A stretch of DNA of 64,000 nt, from contig PYST01000001.1 of NCBI GenBank assembly GCA_003049485.1, forward strand, positions 124,001-188,000, written 5' to 3'. The notes beneath the pieces were generated by a model that had not been told where the DNA came from, did not search any database, and saw only the letters and a program-made list of their open reading frames with translations. Shown one piece after another: positions 1 through 11,276 of the stretch. The number at the start of each line of letters is the position of its first letter. Within the stretch, counting starts at the first letter, position 1. This stretch comes from Ophioceras dolichostomum. Taxonomy: Eukaryota; Ascomycota; Sordariomycetes; Magnaporthales; Ophioceraceae. Both the position numbers and the translations under genes were made by a program.

Positions 1-90
1 TAGGGTGTTACCACGCCGCCCTGGTACGCCGATCATCCAGTTTGGAAAGTTGTTTGGTAGATTTACGGCCACCCAGTCGTTTCTTCCCTG

Positions 91-120
91 ACACCTTGGA
101 CACCTTGGACACCCTGGACA
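91..120. repeat. 9-bp tandem repeat, about 3.3 copies
   Basis: Unit ACACCTTGG (third copy ACACCCTGG) in direct tandem. Local slippage-type repeat in non-coding DNA. Confidence 0.85.
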
Positions 121-1598
121 ATCTGACACCGCCGCCATCTACCTACACAACCCCGGTCTCATTCGGCCACTCAGTTCGCTCAGGCATTGGAGGCATTGCA
201 TGCATTGCGAACTGAGGGCGCGGGTGGTTGACGGCGAACGGCGAAGAGCGGCCCAGCTGCCAAATCTGTTACTGGTTGGTTGGTCGGCTTGGTCGGCTTG
301 GTTATCTTGCCTACCGCCTCTCGCTGCTTGCCTCACTTTCACCCTCATCCCTTGTTTTTTTCTCGTCCCCTGACCCTTTCTCTTTCCCGCTCCGTACGTA
401 AACCAGTGTCCAGGCACCTGCGCCACGCGTAAGAGGACCTTACATCATTGACACCTCTTCTCCCGCTCCTGACCTGCCTTGCGATCCAGATCTCTCATAC
501 GCGGGGGGCTCGGAGTTCTTAAGTCCGCTTGTCGACAAAACAAAACGAAAACATGGCGGATCATGCATGGTCTATCGACAAGTGAGAATAAGGCAGACCT
601 AGGCACTTCCCGGCCTAGTCGAGGACGGTAGGACGACTGGGGAAGTGACGTAAAGTGACGAGTGCGGGATGGAGGGGTGAGGCGTCAACGTGCATGTGTC
701 ACCTAAAAGTTCCCTCAATTAGCAACATGGCCTGAGAACCCCAGAACCACAGGGCCACGATAACCAACTGTGCCCCGAGATCTTGTGCTGGCGTCGGGTC
801 GGCCGGCCACATGGGGCATCAAGAAGCAAAAATATCCCCAAGATGGGCCAATTCGACGGGAATCGCCCCTGGTGTTGGGATACCTAGCAAGATAACGCTC
901 CGTAAGGGCAGGAACTTTAGGTCGCAATGAAGCGTTGATGACGGAAAGCAACACCACAAGGGCCGCCAGGGTCGTGTGTGATAGGACCGGCATATTGCGA
1001 TCCATGATCCATTTGCCTTCCTCCCCCTCCCTCCCAACCATCCTCCGAAATCCTCTCATGCAAGTAATCTGTGGTTTTCCACGCACGCCCCGTCCCGAAA
1101 GGCGACCCGAGAGGAAGCGAAAGCTTCAGGCGACGGGACCGACGTGACGCGCGTGCAGTGGCCAATGTGATTGCCCCCTGGCCCCCGACTTTTTTCTCTT
1201 TCACGCGACACCAGACTGACCGAACGGCTCTTCTTCTCGACAGTCCTGGGCTAAAATCAAGAGGCAAAAAAATGTACAGGCCAGGGAACCCCCAAGTACT
1301 TGGCGGACTACGATTGGTACCTGGGGTGTCTCCTGCGGTCTCTTCCTCTGGTCTCCTAGGGAGGCTGCTGCGGCCCAGCCCGCGCCTCCAAACCTCGAAA
1401 CCTCGAAACGGGCAAGCCCAACAAAAAGAGGAGATGGCCACCCATTTCTGTGCATACGAAGCACCTCACCACATAAACCCTGCAATCACCTCCCTGAGGA
1501 TGCATTTTGACCGAAAGGAACCCCTCGATAAGACGCACAAGTCAGGGCGCAATCCCAGCGGTGCGAAAGGGACGACCAGCAGGCTGGAAGGGCGGCTT

Positions 1599-1638
1599 GC
1601 CCTCGCCCTCGCCCTCGCCCTCGTCCTCGCTCTCGTCT
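1599..1638. repeat. 6-bp repeat (GCCCTC)n
   Basis: Hexanucleotide tract CCCTCG with degenerate end copies. It gives spurious Ala-Leu or Gly-Glu/Arg repeats in overlapping open frames, which I do not regard as coding. Confidence 0.8.
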
Positions 1639-2751
1639 TCTCGGACCTCGTTCGCTCGATGCAGCTGGCAAGTCCACATCCGTACCCTCCTGTATCCCTG
1701 TGCACTGTAGCCCTCCTCCTCGAGTGATCCATCGCAGCCTCTCAGGCCCCCGCGTCGCTCTTCCACACGCCACCAGGTAGTTAGCTCCCGCCTATCTCTC
1801 ATCCTCTTTTCCTCCGCCATCTCTCATTGATCTCTGGTGTTAGTGGGGCAAAAATACTACTCACTACCTACCTACAGCGCAGCTGTCAGAACCAAGCTGG
1901 GCCAAAGTAGCCCATACCAACCCCGAAGCTCGATGGTGATGGGAGGTTTAACGTGGGCTCCTCCAATTCCGGGCCTCCAAGCTTAAGGGGCGGCACGGAT
2001 TACAGTCTGGAGACCGGAATGCTGCAAGTTCTGGTAAACTCCACTCATCACTCACCAGTAAATGTGACAGCCGGCCCTACCTACAGCTAACCTGTTGCCC
2101 GCTGCCGCCTCCCTCCCGACCCGAGAGATATGGGTCCAGTCTATTCCGCACCAACATCAAATTTGTTTTCTTGCGTCTACATTTCCAAGATTTCGCTTCA
2201 TCCTGCCGTGAGTCTAGTCTATTTCCAGCAATGATCCGACAGACGGGCTGGGGATGGAGAGAGACAGAAACAACAATCACACCTGTACACGCGCACACCC
2301 ACACGCACATGGGTGCGTCTTCCGCCAGTAGCCAGCCGGTCGACGTGGACTGCATCACGCTTCCCGTCCCCGGAGATAGTGCAAAGAAAGAGAGAGAGAG
2401 AGGCTGAAACCAGCAATTAGAAAGATGAGAATCAATTCGTTTGTGATTGACGATGACGCCAAGGCAAGGAGCTGCAGACGGAGGTGGGGTGTGAAAGAAA
2501 GCAGACCAACAACATCAAAAAGAGAAGAAAATACACAACAATATCAGGCAGGATTTGACCTGAAAGAAATACCAACCCCCCAACTCAGCTCTACTAACGA
2601 CATGTGCGAAACTCTGCACTCAACAATCTCAACCCCTTCCACCACCGGGTACAGACGCTGCCAGATAGGTAAGGTACCTTAGTGGATACTAGATACATGC
2701 GACTTGGCACCCAGAAACCAATTGTGACAGTGGCCGCCGCAAGCCACTTAT

Positions 2752-2780
2752 CACACACACACACACGCGCACACAGACAC
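2752..2780. repeat. CA dinucleotide microsatellite
   Basis: Uninterrupted CA run followed by CACG/CACAGA variants in non-coding DNA. Confidence 0.9.
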
Positions 2781-2960
2781 AACCACCCAAAAAATTTCCC
2801 TTCTCTTCCCTTCCCTCCACTCCACTCTAGCCCGGCCGCCCTGGGCCGTCTTTTGCGGTCAGTCACGTCACCAACTCAAAATTCCTTCTCCTCTCCTGCA
2901 CGCTCGCCCTAGCCTTTTGGCCGCCTCAGAGCCCAGCGAGTGCGAGCCGGGTGAGGGTAG

Positions 2961-3004
2961 CGGGCAGGGCAGGGCAGAGCAGGATTGGGCAGGACAGGGC
3001 AGAG
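2961..3004. repeat. Degenerate (GGGCA)n repeat
   Basis: GGGCAGGGCA units with variant copies (GAGCA, GGACA). Followed directly by an ACCT/TAGG-rich stretch. Confidence 0.75.
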
Positions 3005-6000
3005 TACGTACCTACTATTACGTACCTACCGAGGTACCGTATGTAGCTAGCGATGCAGGCCGGCAAGCGGGTCCTCCCGAATTGGTTTTGTGAGAGGGTG
3101 GGGGAATGGACGAGACAGAGACTAGGAGGTGAGCAAAAAAAAAAATATAGCGGACAGCGGGAAGTGGAATGACAACAAACGACAACGGGGGAGAGTAAAA
3201 GAGACTTGGGCTAAGTAACCAACCAGCCAACCCAGCATAGCCAAGCCCAGCCCAGCCCTATTTCCCACCGCCCCGTATGGAACGTGTAGGTAGGTACCTA
3301 GGTCAGGTAGGCCGGTATCCTTTGGAAAGCAAAAGTACTCATCCATGCTTGCCTCTCACGGCTCCAGACGGCTTCAGACACGGATGGAATGGAATCGAAA
3401 GGAACCCCCCATTGGACAGACAGGCATGCATCTAGGACTTGGACTCGCAGGGAGGCATCTGGCGGTCAAGAGTCGGAGTCGGGACATGCGGCTCGGGACA
3501 GAAGCAGGCAAGGCAGGCACGCATCGACACGAAGGTCTTCTGGCTGGCCAGCACACCATCGAAATGTATTGGTCGTTTGGAATTTTTTTCTCTCTCGTCT
3601 ATCTTTCTGTTTGGGATGTGTGATGAGCGATCAGCGATCAGCAGCTACCATCCATCCATCCGTCCACTCAGGCCAGGACAGGCCAGGCCAGGTCAGAGCC
3701 AGCCCGCCCGCCCTCCCGCCTGTCGCCTCTTCCCCCCGGATGACTTTGCCGGCGGTGTGCTATGCCCTGCAGCAGAAGGCAGCAGAAGCAGCATCATCAT
3801 CATTCTTTCTCTGCCAACAGCCTTCCCCAACCAAACGAAAGGAGAGAGTGTGTGTGATAGAGAAGGGGGGGGGGGGAAGAGCAAGGTGATGATGGACGAT
3901 TGCTCATAGACAAGATTTTTCTCATCACATTCACATCACCGCCTGCAGCATCCCATCCTCCTGTCCTATCACTGTCACATTTTATTGTCTCTCTCGCCAA
4001 CAGCAAGCGATCTCTCGGGAGCGGGAACAAGGTCGCAGATTTTTGGCACCTCACCTCCCCCATATTTTCACTGTTGACCCCCGAAACAGTTCCCCTCCCC
4101 CTCCCCCATCCCAAGTCCAAAACTCTTTCTATGCGGCCCTCTCTCTTTCTTCCTCTCTTCGCATTAGTCAGTCAGTCAGTTTAGTTTCCCCGGAGAAACC
4201 CCGCCCTTGCCCTGCTAACCAGCCAGCCGTCCAGATGCGGAACAGAAAAAAAATAGGAGAGGGTGAAGAGGGAGGGAGGGGTGAGGAAGCGAGGACGAGC
4301 TGTTACATGCTGCTTGATGCTTGCTGATGGGTTGCTGCGCCGCGCCGCGCCAGATGAGAGGCACGAAGGGTAGGTACGAAACAAATACAGACCGTGCTCT
4401 GTTTTGGAAAAAAAAAACCGAGCAAAGCAAGACCCCGTAGCGGGACAGATGGACAGACAGACAGACACGATATGCAGTGCAGATCACCGAAAGAGCCGAG
4501 ATGGCTCCTGGACCTCCACCTCCACCCTCCTCGTATCTCCTACATATCCAAGGCACCTAGCCTACCTGGCCTGGGTACCTACTTCCTTCAGCTGTCCTCG
4601 GTCGGTCGGTCAGTCGGCCGACTCGGCAGTCAGTGGGGGGTAAGAGCGTAGGCACTACGCAGTATGGTGGCAGTACAGAGATAGGTGGTAGATACCAGGG
4701 GTGGACACCAGAGGTAGATGCCTAGGTTCCTAGACCTATATCCCGCAATCCCAGACAGCGAAGAAACATCAAAATCTTTGTGCTACTCCGGGGAGAAAAA
4801 AAAGAGGATCTATCTCGTGTATGTCTGTGCGCCTCCCTGTCCCGTCGTCCCTCTTTCTCTCTCTGCCCTGTAGGCCCTGTCCTGTCCTGCGCGCTCCTGC
4901 GCGCTTGCAATGCACAGTCCTTGTGTCAAGTACCTTAATACTTTATGGAACCTACCACTACCTACCCGACCACTTACCCCAACGCTGGGAGTTCCAGTCC
5001 AATTCAGTTCGGTATTCGCCCGCAAGGATCTTCTTCCTCTCTTTTCGCTTGGACCATGAAGGCCCCTGATCCTAGTAGGTCAGCGATTGTAACCCTCGGC
5101 AGACTAGCCGCCCAGACAGACAGATGGACGGACAGGCAGAGGGACGGACGACAGTTTTGCTTGGCAGGGCACTGACTGACTGACGGACGGTTACACAAAA
5201 GCCGGACCAGACTTGAATTCACCGTGCCACCGTGCCTCCCCTTGAGTTCCATTTTCTCCCCTCCCCTCCCTTCCTGTCAAAAAAAGCGGGGGGTGGGGTT
5301 TAAGTGCGCGACGTGGAACTTTTCCTCTTTCCTTTTTTTCTCCCACGAGGCAGGGTAAGCAAGGCAGGACGGTAAGGGCAGATGTTATGGTATCTCATGG
5401 CATGGCATGCTCCTTCGGAGACCGACGGGAGGACAGATAGACAAAACAAGACAGACAGACAGAGATAATCAGGGTTGTCCTTGACAAATGCCAAAAAGTG
5501 ACAGATGATAAAAAAGAAACTTACAATGGTGGGTAAGAGCCGGCCAGTGGCGAGCTACCAAGCAGCATCATATCTTCGGGGCTGGCTGCGGGACGTACGT
5601 AAGCACGAAGCGCATTCATTCATTCATGCATCCACCGCCATCATCAATCATCAGAAAGCAAAGAGAATTTCTTTTCAGCGATATTGAGTCACTCACTCAG
5701 CCCAAAGAAAGGAGGCAGCTGTTTCGATGATAAGCGAGAGATGGTAAAAGTAAGAATTGAAAGCTAGGTGGTTCGTAAAGCTGGAGCTGGGTAGGTAGGC
5801 TGATCTGATGAGTACATTGAGCAAAAGGGTAGGGGAAAGGAAAAAAGAAAAAATCGGGCATAATATGAAAGGGGGTTCGTTGAGTTTGAGGGGGAAAATA
5901 AGTACCTAGGCATCCAAGGAAATAGTGCAAAAAGAGAGAAGGATAAACAAAAGAGAAACCAAACTCCTCCAGGCTCAGGCAAGTAAAACTGAAAAAAGGC

Positions 6001-7684
6001 CAGGAAGCGAGGCCAGGCCAGGCCACTGGTGGTGGTGGTGGTTCAAGGACGGCTCCGCCAGCCCAAACCTGCCTGCCGCATTTCCAGCCCCACACACAAA
6101 GCCCAACAACGGATCGACGGCAAGACCTCAACTCCCTCCTCCACGCCACCACCCCATTTCCCACCTACTACTGGCTTTCCCCATTCTCGTTCCCATTTCC
6201 TCTCTTGGACATTCCAAAACCCAACCAAAGCCGTTTGTGACCGTTCTTCCGGCAAGTACACCTGTTGCTGGTGGCGTTTCGCTCCTTTTTTTTTTTTCTT
6301 TCTTTCTTCTTTCGGTCTTGTTCATCCATCCCTCTTTCACCATCGAAACCCTTGCCTGGACCTGGCCTGGCCTGGCCCGTCCCTTGCGTCGTTCCAGTCC
6401 CCCAGTCCTGTTGTTCATGTGCCTGTCCCGGCCCTGTAATCATCGAAGAAGGGTGGCGAAACAAAAAAAGGAAAGGGGGTGGTGATGGGTGTAGTGAGGA
6501 GGGGGGGGGGTGCTTTAAGAAAAATGGGAAGGGGAAAAAAAGGAAAGCAAGAAAAATAAAGGAAAATGTAGAAGGCTCCAGCACAAAGAAAACTCTCTCG
6601 TCCATGTAGGGGAGCGAATGTGCCCAATCATCAGCAATGAAAAAGAAACACAAAGGAAAAGAAATAAAAAAAAAAAACAGAGATGATCTGGGTATCCCTT
6701 TGAAAATGCCAGTTTCCGTTTCCATTTCTCCATAAGTCCCATAAAAACAAATCCCAAAGAAAAAGAAAAAGAAAAAATAATCAGGAGCAGAGACTGGAGA
6801 CCAAAAAGATACTGACAGACAGGACTGTGATTCTTGCTCTTGGGTCTTTTTGACGTGTAGTATGTTTTTTTTGGTCTCTTCCTCTGTTCTCCTGAGTTGA
6901 ACCGTTCTCTTTTCGCGCCCTGGCCGTCCATCCAGTTTCCGTCTGTTCCCTGTTCCTGTTTCCCGTCCTGATCCACCGGTATATCCAAGAAAGCCCATTA
7001 TTGTTTTTGTAGTTTTTTTTGGTCCATCTTAAGAGAGGAAAGAAAAGAAGAATCCCATTTTCTGTTATCTCTGTGTGCGTCCCTGGGCTAGGGGAGGGGG
7101 GGTGTAGTGATAAAAGGTAGATAGATGGTAGAAGAAGAAACAACCAAAATAGGAATGAAGGAGAAGGGGAGAAGGCTCAGGGAAAAAATGAAAAAAGAAA
7201 GTTCTTCTTGGTGTCGTGTTTCCGTATATTCATCGACAAACATTTTGGGTGCTGTACTTCGTTGAGGCAGTAGTAGGCTTGAGTGAAACGGGACTTATCT
7301 GGAAAGGGAAATGGGGGCGGTGCGGAGGTGGCTTCGAGGAGGCAAACGAGGAAATCAGAAAAGAAAAGAGGAAAATCTGAGATAAATAAAAAGAAAATAG
7401 CTATGGCTCTGTTTGTGTGTGTGTTGCGTGAGGACTTCCAAGATCCCGGCCGGTGAATCCGCGCCTCCCTTCCGCTGATAGTCAGTCCCCACAGTGAAGG
7501 AGGCAAGGAGAGCAAGGCGTGTGCAACACGAGGACCGGCCCACCAGCCATTCATCCATGCCCCTAAGAAAACGTAGATGCAGTGAATTGCAGGGGCCACA
7601 TTTCTGCGTACTGCCCGACCTGACAAGGACAAAACTCGGGGTTTCAGGACCCCTTCCTCGTCCAGGTGACCGACCTATGATCAA

Positions 7685-10369
7685 TCACATGTTGATCCCC
7701 GGGATGGGCGTCACCAAAGGAGGATAGTAGCCCTGCGAAGTTGGCTTGGACTCGAAGCGGCCGCAGGTCCGCCCGCCCGTGTTGGCGTAGTACTGCGCAG
7801 GCGGGTAGAAGATGCTGGGGAGCTGGGCGGAGCTGCCCGGCTGCGGCTGCTGCAGCGGGAGCTGCTGCTGTGGGTGTTGGGCCTGATGCGGCTGATGCTG
7901 ATGCTGCTGGTGGTGGTCGTACTCCTGCTTGACGGTGTGCTTGCTGGCGTGGTGGTCGGCCGCCGGCAGGGACACGGGCACGACGGGCACCGCGACGCTG
8001 GGGCCGCTGGGGCTCACGCTCACCGCCGAGAGCGAATGGTGGGAGCCCGCGGTGCTGGTGCTGCTGCTGACGCTGGCGCTGGAGCCGACGCCGGCGGGAC
8101 CTCCTTCCCGCTCGCGACCGCTGTGGCTGCCGTGGCCGCTGTGGCTGCTGTGGCCGCTGTGGGTTTGGTGATGGGCGCTGTGGGGCTGGGTGTGAGGTTG
8201 TCCATGGGGTTGGGCGCCACCGTGAGGCTCCTCTGGCGGCTGGAGCACAATGGGCTGGTGGTGCACCGGGTGCGTGAACATCTCGACCTGTCCCCGCGCT
8301 TCCGCGGCCTCGTAGATCGGGCTAGGGTAGTACGCGTAGTTGTTCCTGGACGACGACTCGCCGCTGGTGGGGGGCTTGTGATCCTCTGTCCCAGACATGA
8401 TTGAGTCGATTCCAGCGCCGCCAGACATGTCGTGGGAGCTGTTGCTGTGGCGCGAGCTCGGGGTATAGTGGGCGTTGCCTCGTGGATCGTAGGTGCCACC
8501 GTAGCCGCCTGACGGCAACATGCCGGACGAACCGCTGTCAAACGAGGAACCGATCATGCTTGAGCTGCCGTAACCCAGGCTGCCAGCTGAGCCGCCAGGC
8601 CCGCTGCTTGTGCTTCCCCTCCGCTCAGCCTGGTAGTGGCCCGGCGAGCGCCCGCGCACGATCATCTTTGCCGACTTGCGGTAGCCGATCCTGACCCAGT
8701 GCTCGCCGCCTTGGCTGGCGCCCTGGGCGCTCGTGTCGGCATATAGCTCGACCAGCAGGTGATAGTACTGCTGAGCGGCCCTGCGCTTGCCGTTGTTAGC
8801 CGTGGCCTGCTTGAACTGGATTCGTTCGAAGGTGTGTTCCGTGGCAGCTGCCACATTGACGCCCAGTCCGACTCCGGGAGCCTGGCCGAAGCCGGGAGGC
8901 GCGTCGAAGCGCTGGAGCGGATTTTCGGGGCTCTGGAACATGCCTCCCAACGGATGTGCCGACTTGGCGCTGAGGCGCACTTTTTCCGGGGCCGCAGTGG
9001 GGCCCTTGTCGCGCTTGGGCGTGTGCTGTACCAGTTCAATGGCCTGCCCGTCGTTGTCGGCCACTACGGCCGAAATGGACATGGCGAAGCCGTGCACGTG
9101 AAGCGTCTGGCCGGAGCCCTGCTGCACGAACTGCACCTGCGGTTGGTTCGTGAACGGCGGCAGCGGCGGGTTCAGCGTGTACGAGCAAGCGCACGAGAAA
9201 TAGTTCCTCCGGTAGCACGTCCATTCGTTGTCGGCCAGGAAGAAGCCCTTGTCGATGGTGCCGTTGATCTCGAACTTGACCGGCACGCTGCCACTCGCGC
9301 TGTCGACGAAGTGCAGAGCGCCCAGCGTGACCGTCGGTTGCAGCGGAGGAATGTTCTGCTGCTGCTTGCTGCCGTATGCGGAGTCCATCCTGAGACCGGT
9401 CGCTGCGAAGGGTAGATTGGGGCTGGGAGTAGGGGAGATCGGGTTGCGTCGGCCGTAGGTGGTTGCGTTGAAGGAGGACGGCGATCTTGGTGTGTGTTCT
9501 TGCGGCCGCCTGTGGAAGGCCGGCGTCTGGGCCGAATAGAGTTCGCGGATTGTTCCGGGATATGGCAACGCTGTGGAGCGATGGGCATGTGCCATGCCAG
9601 TGGAGGAGGCGTTACTGCGAATCTGTGTGATTAGTTCTGAACGAGTGCTGTCTATTGGGTCTGCCTCTGGCTCTTTGGTCCTGGTCCTGGTGCTCAGTGT
9701 TGGTGCTGGTGCTGGTATTGGTGCTGGTGCTAGTGACAGTGCTGCCAGTGCTGCCAGTGCCGCCCGTGCTGCTTTGGTGGTTGTGGACGTGGGTTATAGA
9801 GGTGGTGCTGTGAGCGTGGGGGTTCCAACTCGGTGGCGGTAACAGCAGTAGCAGCAAGGTCAGGAATCAATGGTGGTGAGTGGTGGTATTGGTGGTTGTA
9901 ACTGTAGCTCGGTTCACCGTTCATGGTAGAGCCGGTTTCATTCTCGGAATGGAAAGGGCAGGTCAGGGGGGCGGTATTGGTGGAGCAGGCACAGGCACAG
10001 GCACAGGCAGCATCCCAGTGCCCCAGGGCCCCAGGACAGAGCGGGACGGAAGGGGCCGAGACAGCAGATGACAGAGCCAGGAGTCGAAGAATGCAACACG
10101 CCAAAAGGGAGCAAGACGGTGAATAGCCAAGAGGGGGAAAGGGCAACTAGGAATACGCCGCACATACCTTGACCCAAGGCGCCGCAAATTTGCGTTTGAG
10201 ACGAGGGGGTGGTGGGTGGTGTTAGAGTAAAATGGAGGACCCGGGGGATCTGGTGAGTAAGCGGCGGCGGCCGGAGTGAAGATGGAAGGGGTCGGACCCG
10301 GGGGGTACAAGTTTATGACTGGGGAAGGCTGGACGCTGCTTTCAAGTGTCAAGGCCGGTGCAGTGCCGT
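7685..10369 (-). CDS. vib-1: NDT80/PhoG-family p53-like transcription factor (VIB-1/XprG type)
   Basis: Nuclear DNA-binding regulator. Neurospora VIB-1 and Aspergillus XprG control extracellular proteases, responses to starvation and heterokaryon-incompatibility (HET) genes. The main exon (9614..7685) encodes the whole NDT80 fold in about 210 residues. Hallmarks are KFEINGTIDKGFFLADNEWTC, the Cys-rich RRNYFSCACSYTL, YYHLLVELYA and the basic RIGYRKSAKMIVRGRSPGHY. The C-terminal half is disordered and Ser/Gly-, His- and Gln-rich; the end is TPIPGINM. The ATG at 9595 is probably not the start. An upstream exon (10369..10168, donor AAG|GTATGT at 10167, acceptor GCAG ending 9615) joins in phase and adds a Pro-rich segment ending NANLRRLGSSNASSTG. 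The alternative is a shorter 636-residue protein with that exon as leader. A candidate first exon is listed at 14589..14643; with it the protein would be 728 residues. Confidence 0.93.
9677..9732. repeat. Degenerate (GGTGCT)n repeat inside vib-1 intron
   Basis: GGTCCTGGTCCTGGTGCT followed by repeated GGTGCTGGTGCTGGTATT units. Intronic if the vib-1 exon model is right. Confidence 0.8.
9986..10010. repeat. (ACAGGC)n repeat inside vib-1 intron
   Basis: About four copies of the hexamer GGCACA/ACAGGC in tandem. Confidence 0.85.
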
Positions 10370-10942
10370 CTTGACTGTATCTAGAAAATATCGAGATCAC
10401 AGATCAGCAAGAGTGCCCAACGAGCCGGCGCCAAGTCGAAAGAGAACGGCCGGCGGGTCCTCGCGGCCACCGACACAGCACACAGCTGTTTCGTGTTGCG
10501 TTGTGCGTTGCCCCATGCAGCAGCGAGCAACGCACGACAGGGTGGACGAGCGAGGAGGTGTGGTGGAGAGCAGAAGCAGAGGGTGGCAGAGGGTGGAGTT
10601 TAGAACAAAGAGGAGGGTGTGACCAAGCCTGTAGTACTGCCAGCACTGCCAGCACTGCTCCGTCGCACAGAAGGGAAGGGAAACAAGCGGATCGGGAGCC
10701 CATGACGAACACGCCACCCACCAGCCGGCCAGCCAGGAAGCCAGCCAGCCGGCCGGCCGGCCAGCTCCAGTACGGGTTTGTGCTATTGTGCTTTTTTTTT
10801 TAGGTGTTGCGTGTGTTGTGTGGGTGCCGTTGGTGCAGTGTGTTTTGTGCGATGATGGGTTCGTGTGGCCTGTCTTGTGCCTGTGTCTCTTGTCTGTCTG
10901 TCCGGCTATCTGTCTGCCGGAAGCAAATGCAGGTTACAGAAA

Positions 10943-10962
10943 GGTGGTGGTGGTGGTGGTGG
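10943..10962. repeat. (GGT)n microsatellite
   Basis: About seven GGT units, followed by interrupted GGTAGT copies to about 10995. Lies in the proposed long vib-1 intron. Confidence 0.85.
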
Positions 10963-11250
10963 TTGTGGAATGGTAGTGGTGGTAGTGGAGGTGTTCGTGG
11001 TGTTTTGCATGTAGTACCTTCGAACACTGCAGCCGTAGCCCACGCCCATCTGTCCTATGGATGTGCCTCCGAAGAGAGGACAGCCTATGAGGGAATGGGA
11101 TGGGAGGAGAAGTAGCGGCCGACAAGACAGAGACGAGCAATCAAGGAGTGATGCCAGACACCAAGGGACCTTGGGGGTCTCTTTGGATAGACTTGCTCGT
11201 GGATTGGATTTAAAAGAGATAGGAGGAATGACGTGGGTGACGGTTGCAGA

Positions 11251-11276
11251 AGCAGGAGGAGGAGGAGGAGGAGGAC
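11251..11276. repeat. (GGA)n microsatellite
   Basis: About eight AGG/GGA units, continued by a purine-rich stretch to about 11320. Confidence 0.85.

Larger units (their letters stand above)
1..7684. other. Gene-poor intergenic tract left of vib-1
   Basis: I see no reading frame with recognisable protein character on either strand. The open frames present are compositionally driven: Ser/Leu/Phe-rich on the pyrimidine strand, Lys/Glu/Arg-rich on the purine strand. The tract contains homopolymers, polypurine/polypyrimidine runs (especially 5.8-7.1 kb), dinucleotide repeats and short ACCT/TAGG islands (about 3010-3040, 3285-3310, 4550-4580, 4715-4735). The right end must hold the 3' UTR of the minus-strand vib-1 gene. 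A gene with several short exons cannot be excluded. Confidence 0.6.
9615..10167 (-). other. vib-1 intron, 553 nt, rich in simple repeats
   Basis: Minus-strand donor GTATGT at 10167 and acceptor CACAGATTCGCAG ending at 9615, with an ACTAAT branch candidate 17 nt before the AG. Both flanking reading frames join in phase (AG + T gives Ser). The length is several times that of the other introns here, and the intron holds two microsatellites. A nearby competing AG ends at 9623. Confidence 0.7.

Noticed and set aside
1071..1727. Plus-strand open frame of about 218 codons, Arg/Pro/Leu-rich
   Set aside because: Held open by the GCCCTC hexamer repeat and GC content; the apparent start is not an ATG.
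6168..6998. Minus-strand open frame of about 276 codons
   Set aside because: Composition follows the purine/pyrimidine asymmetry (Phe/Ser/Lys runs); no domain and no plausible start.
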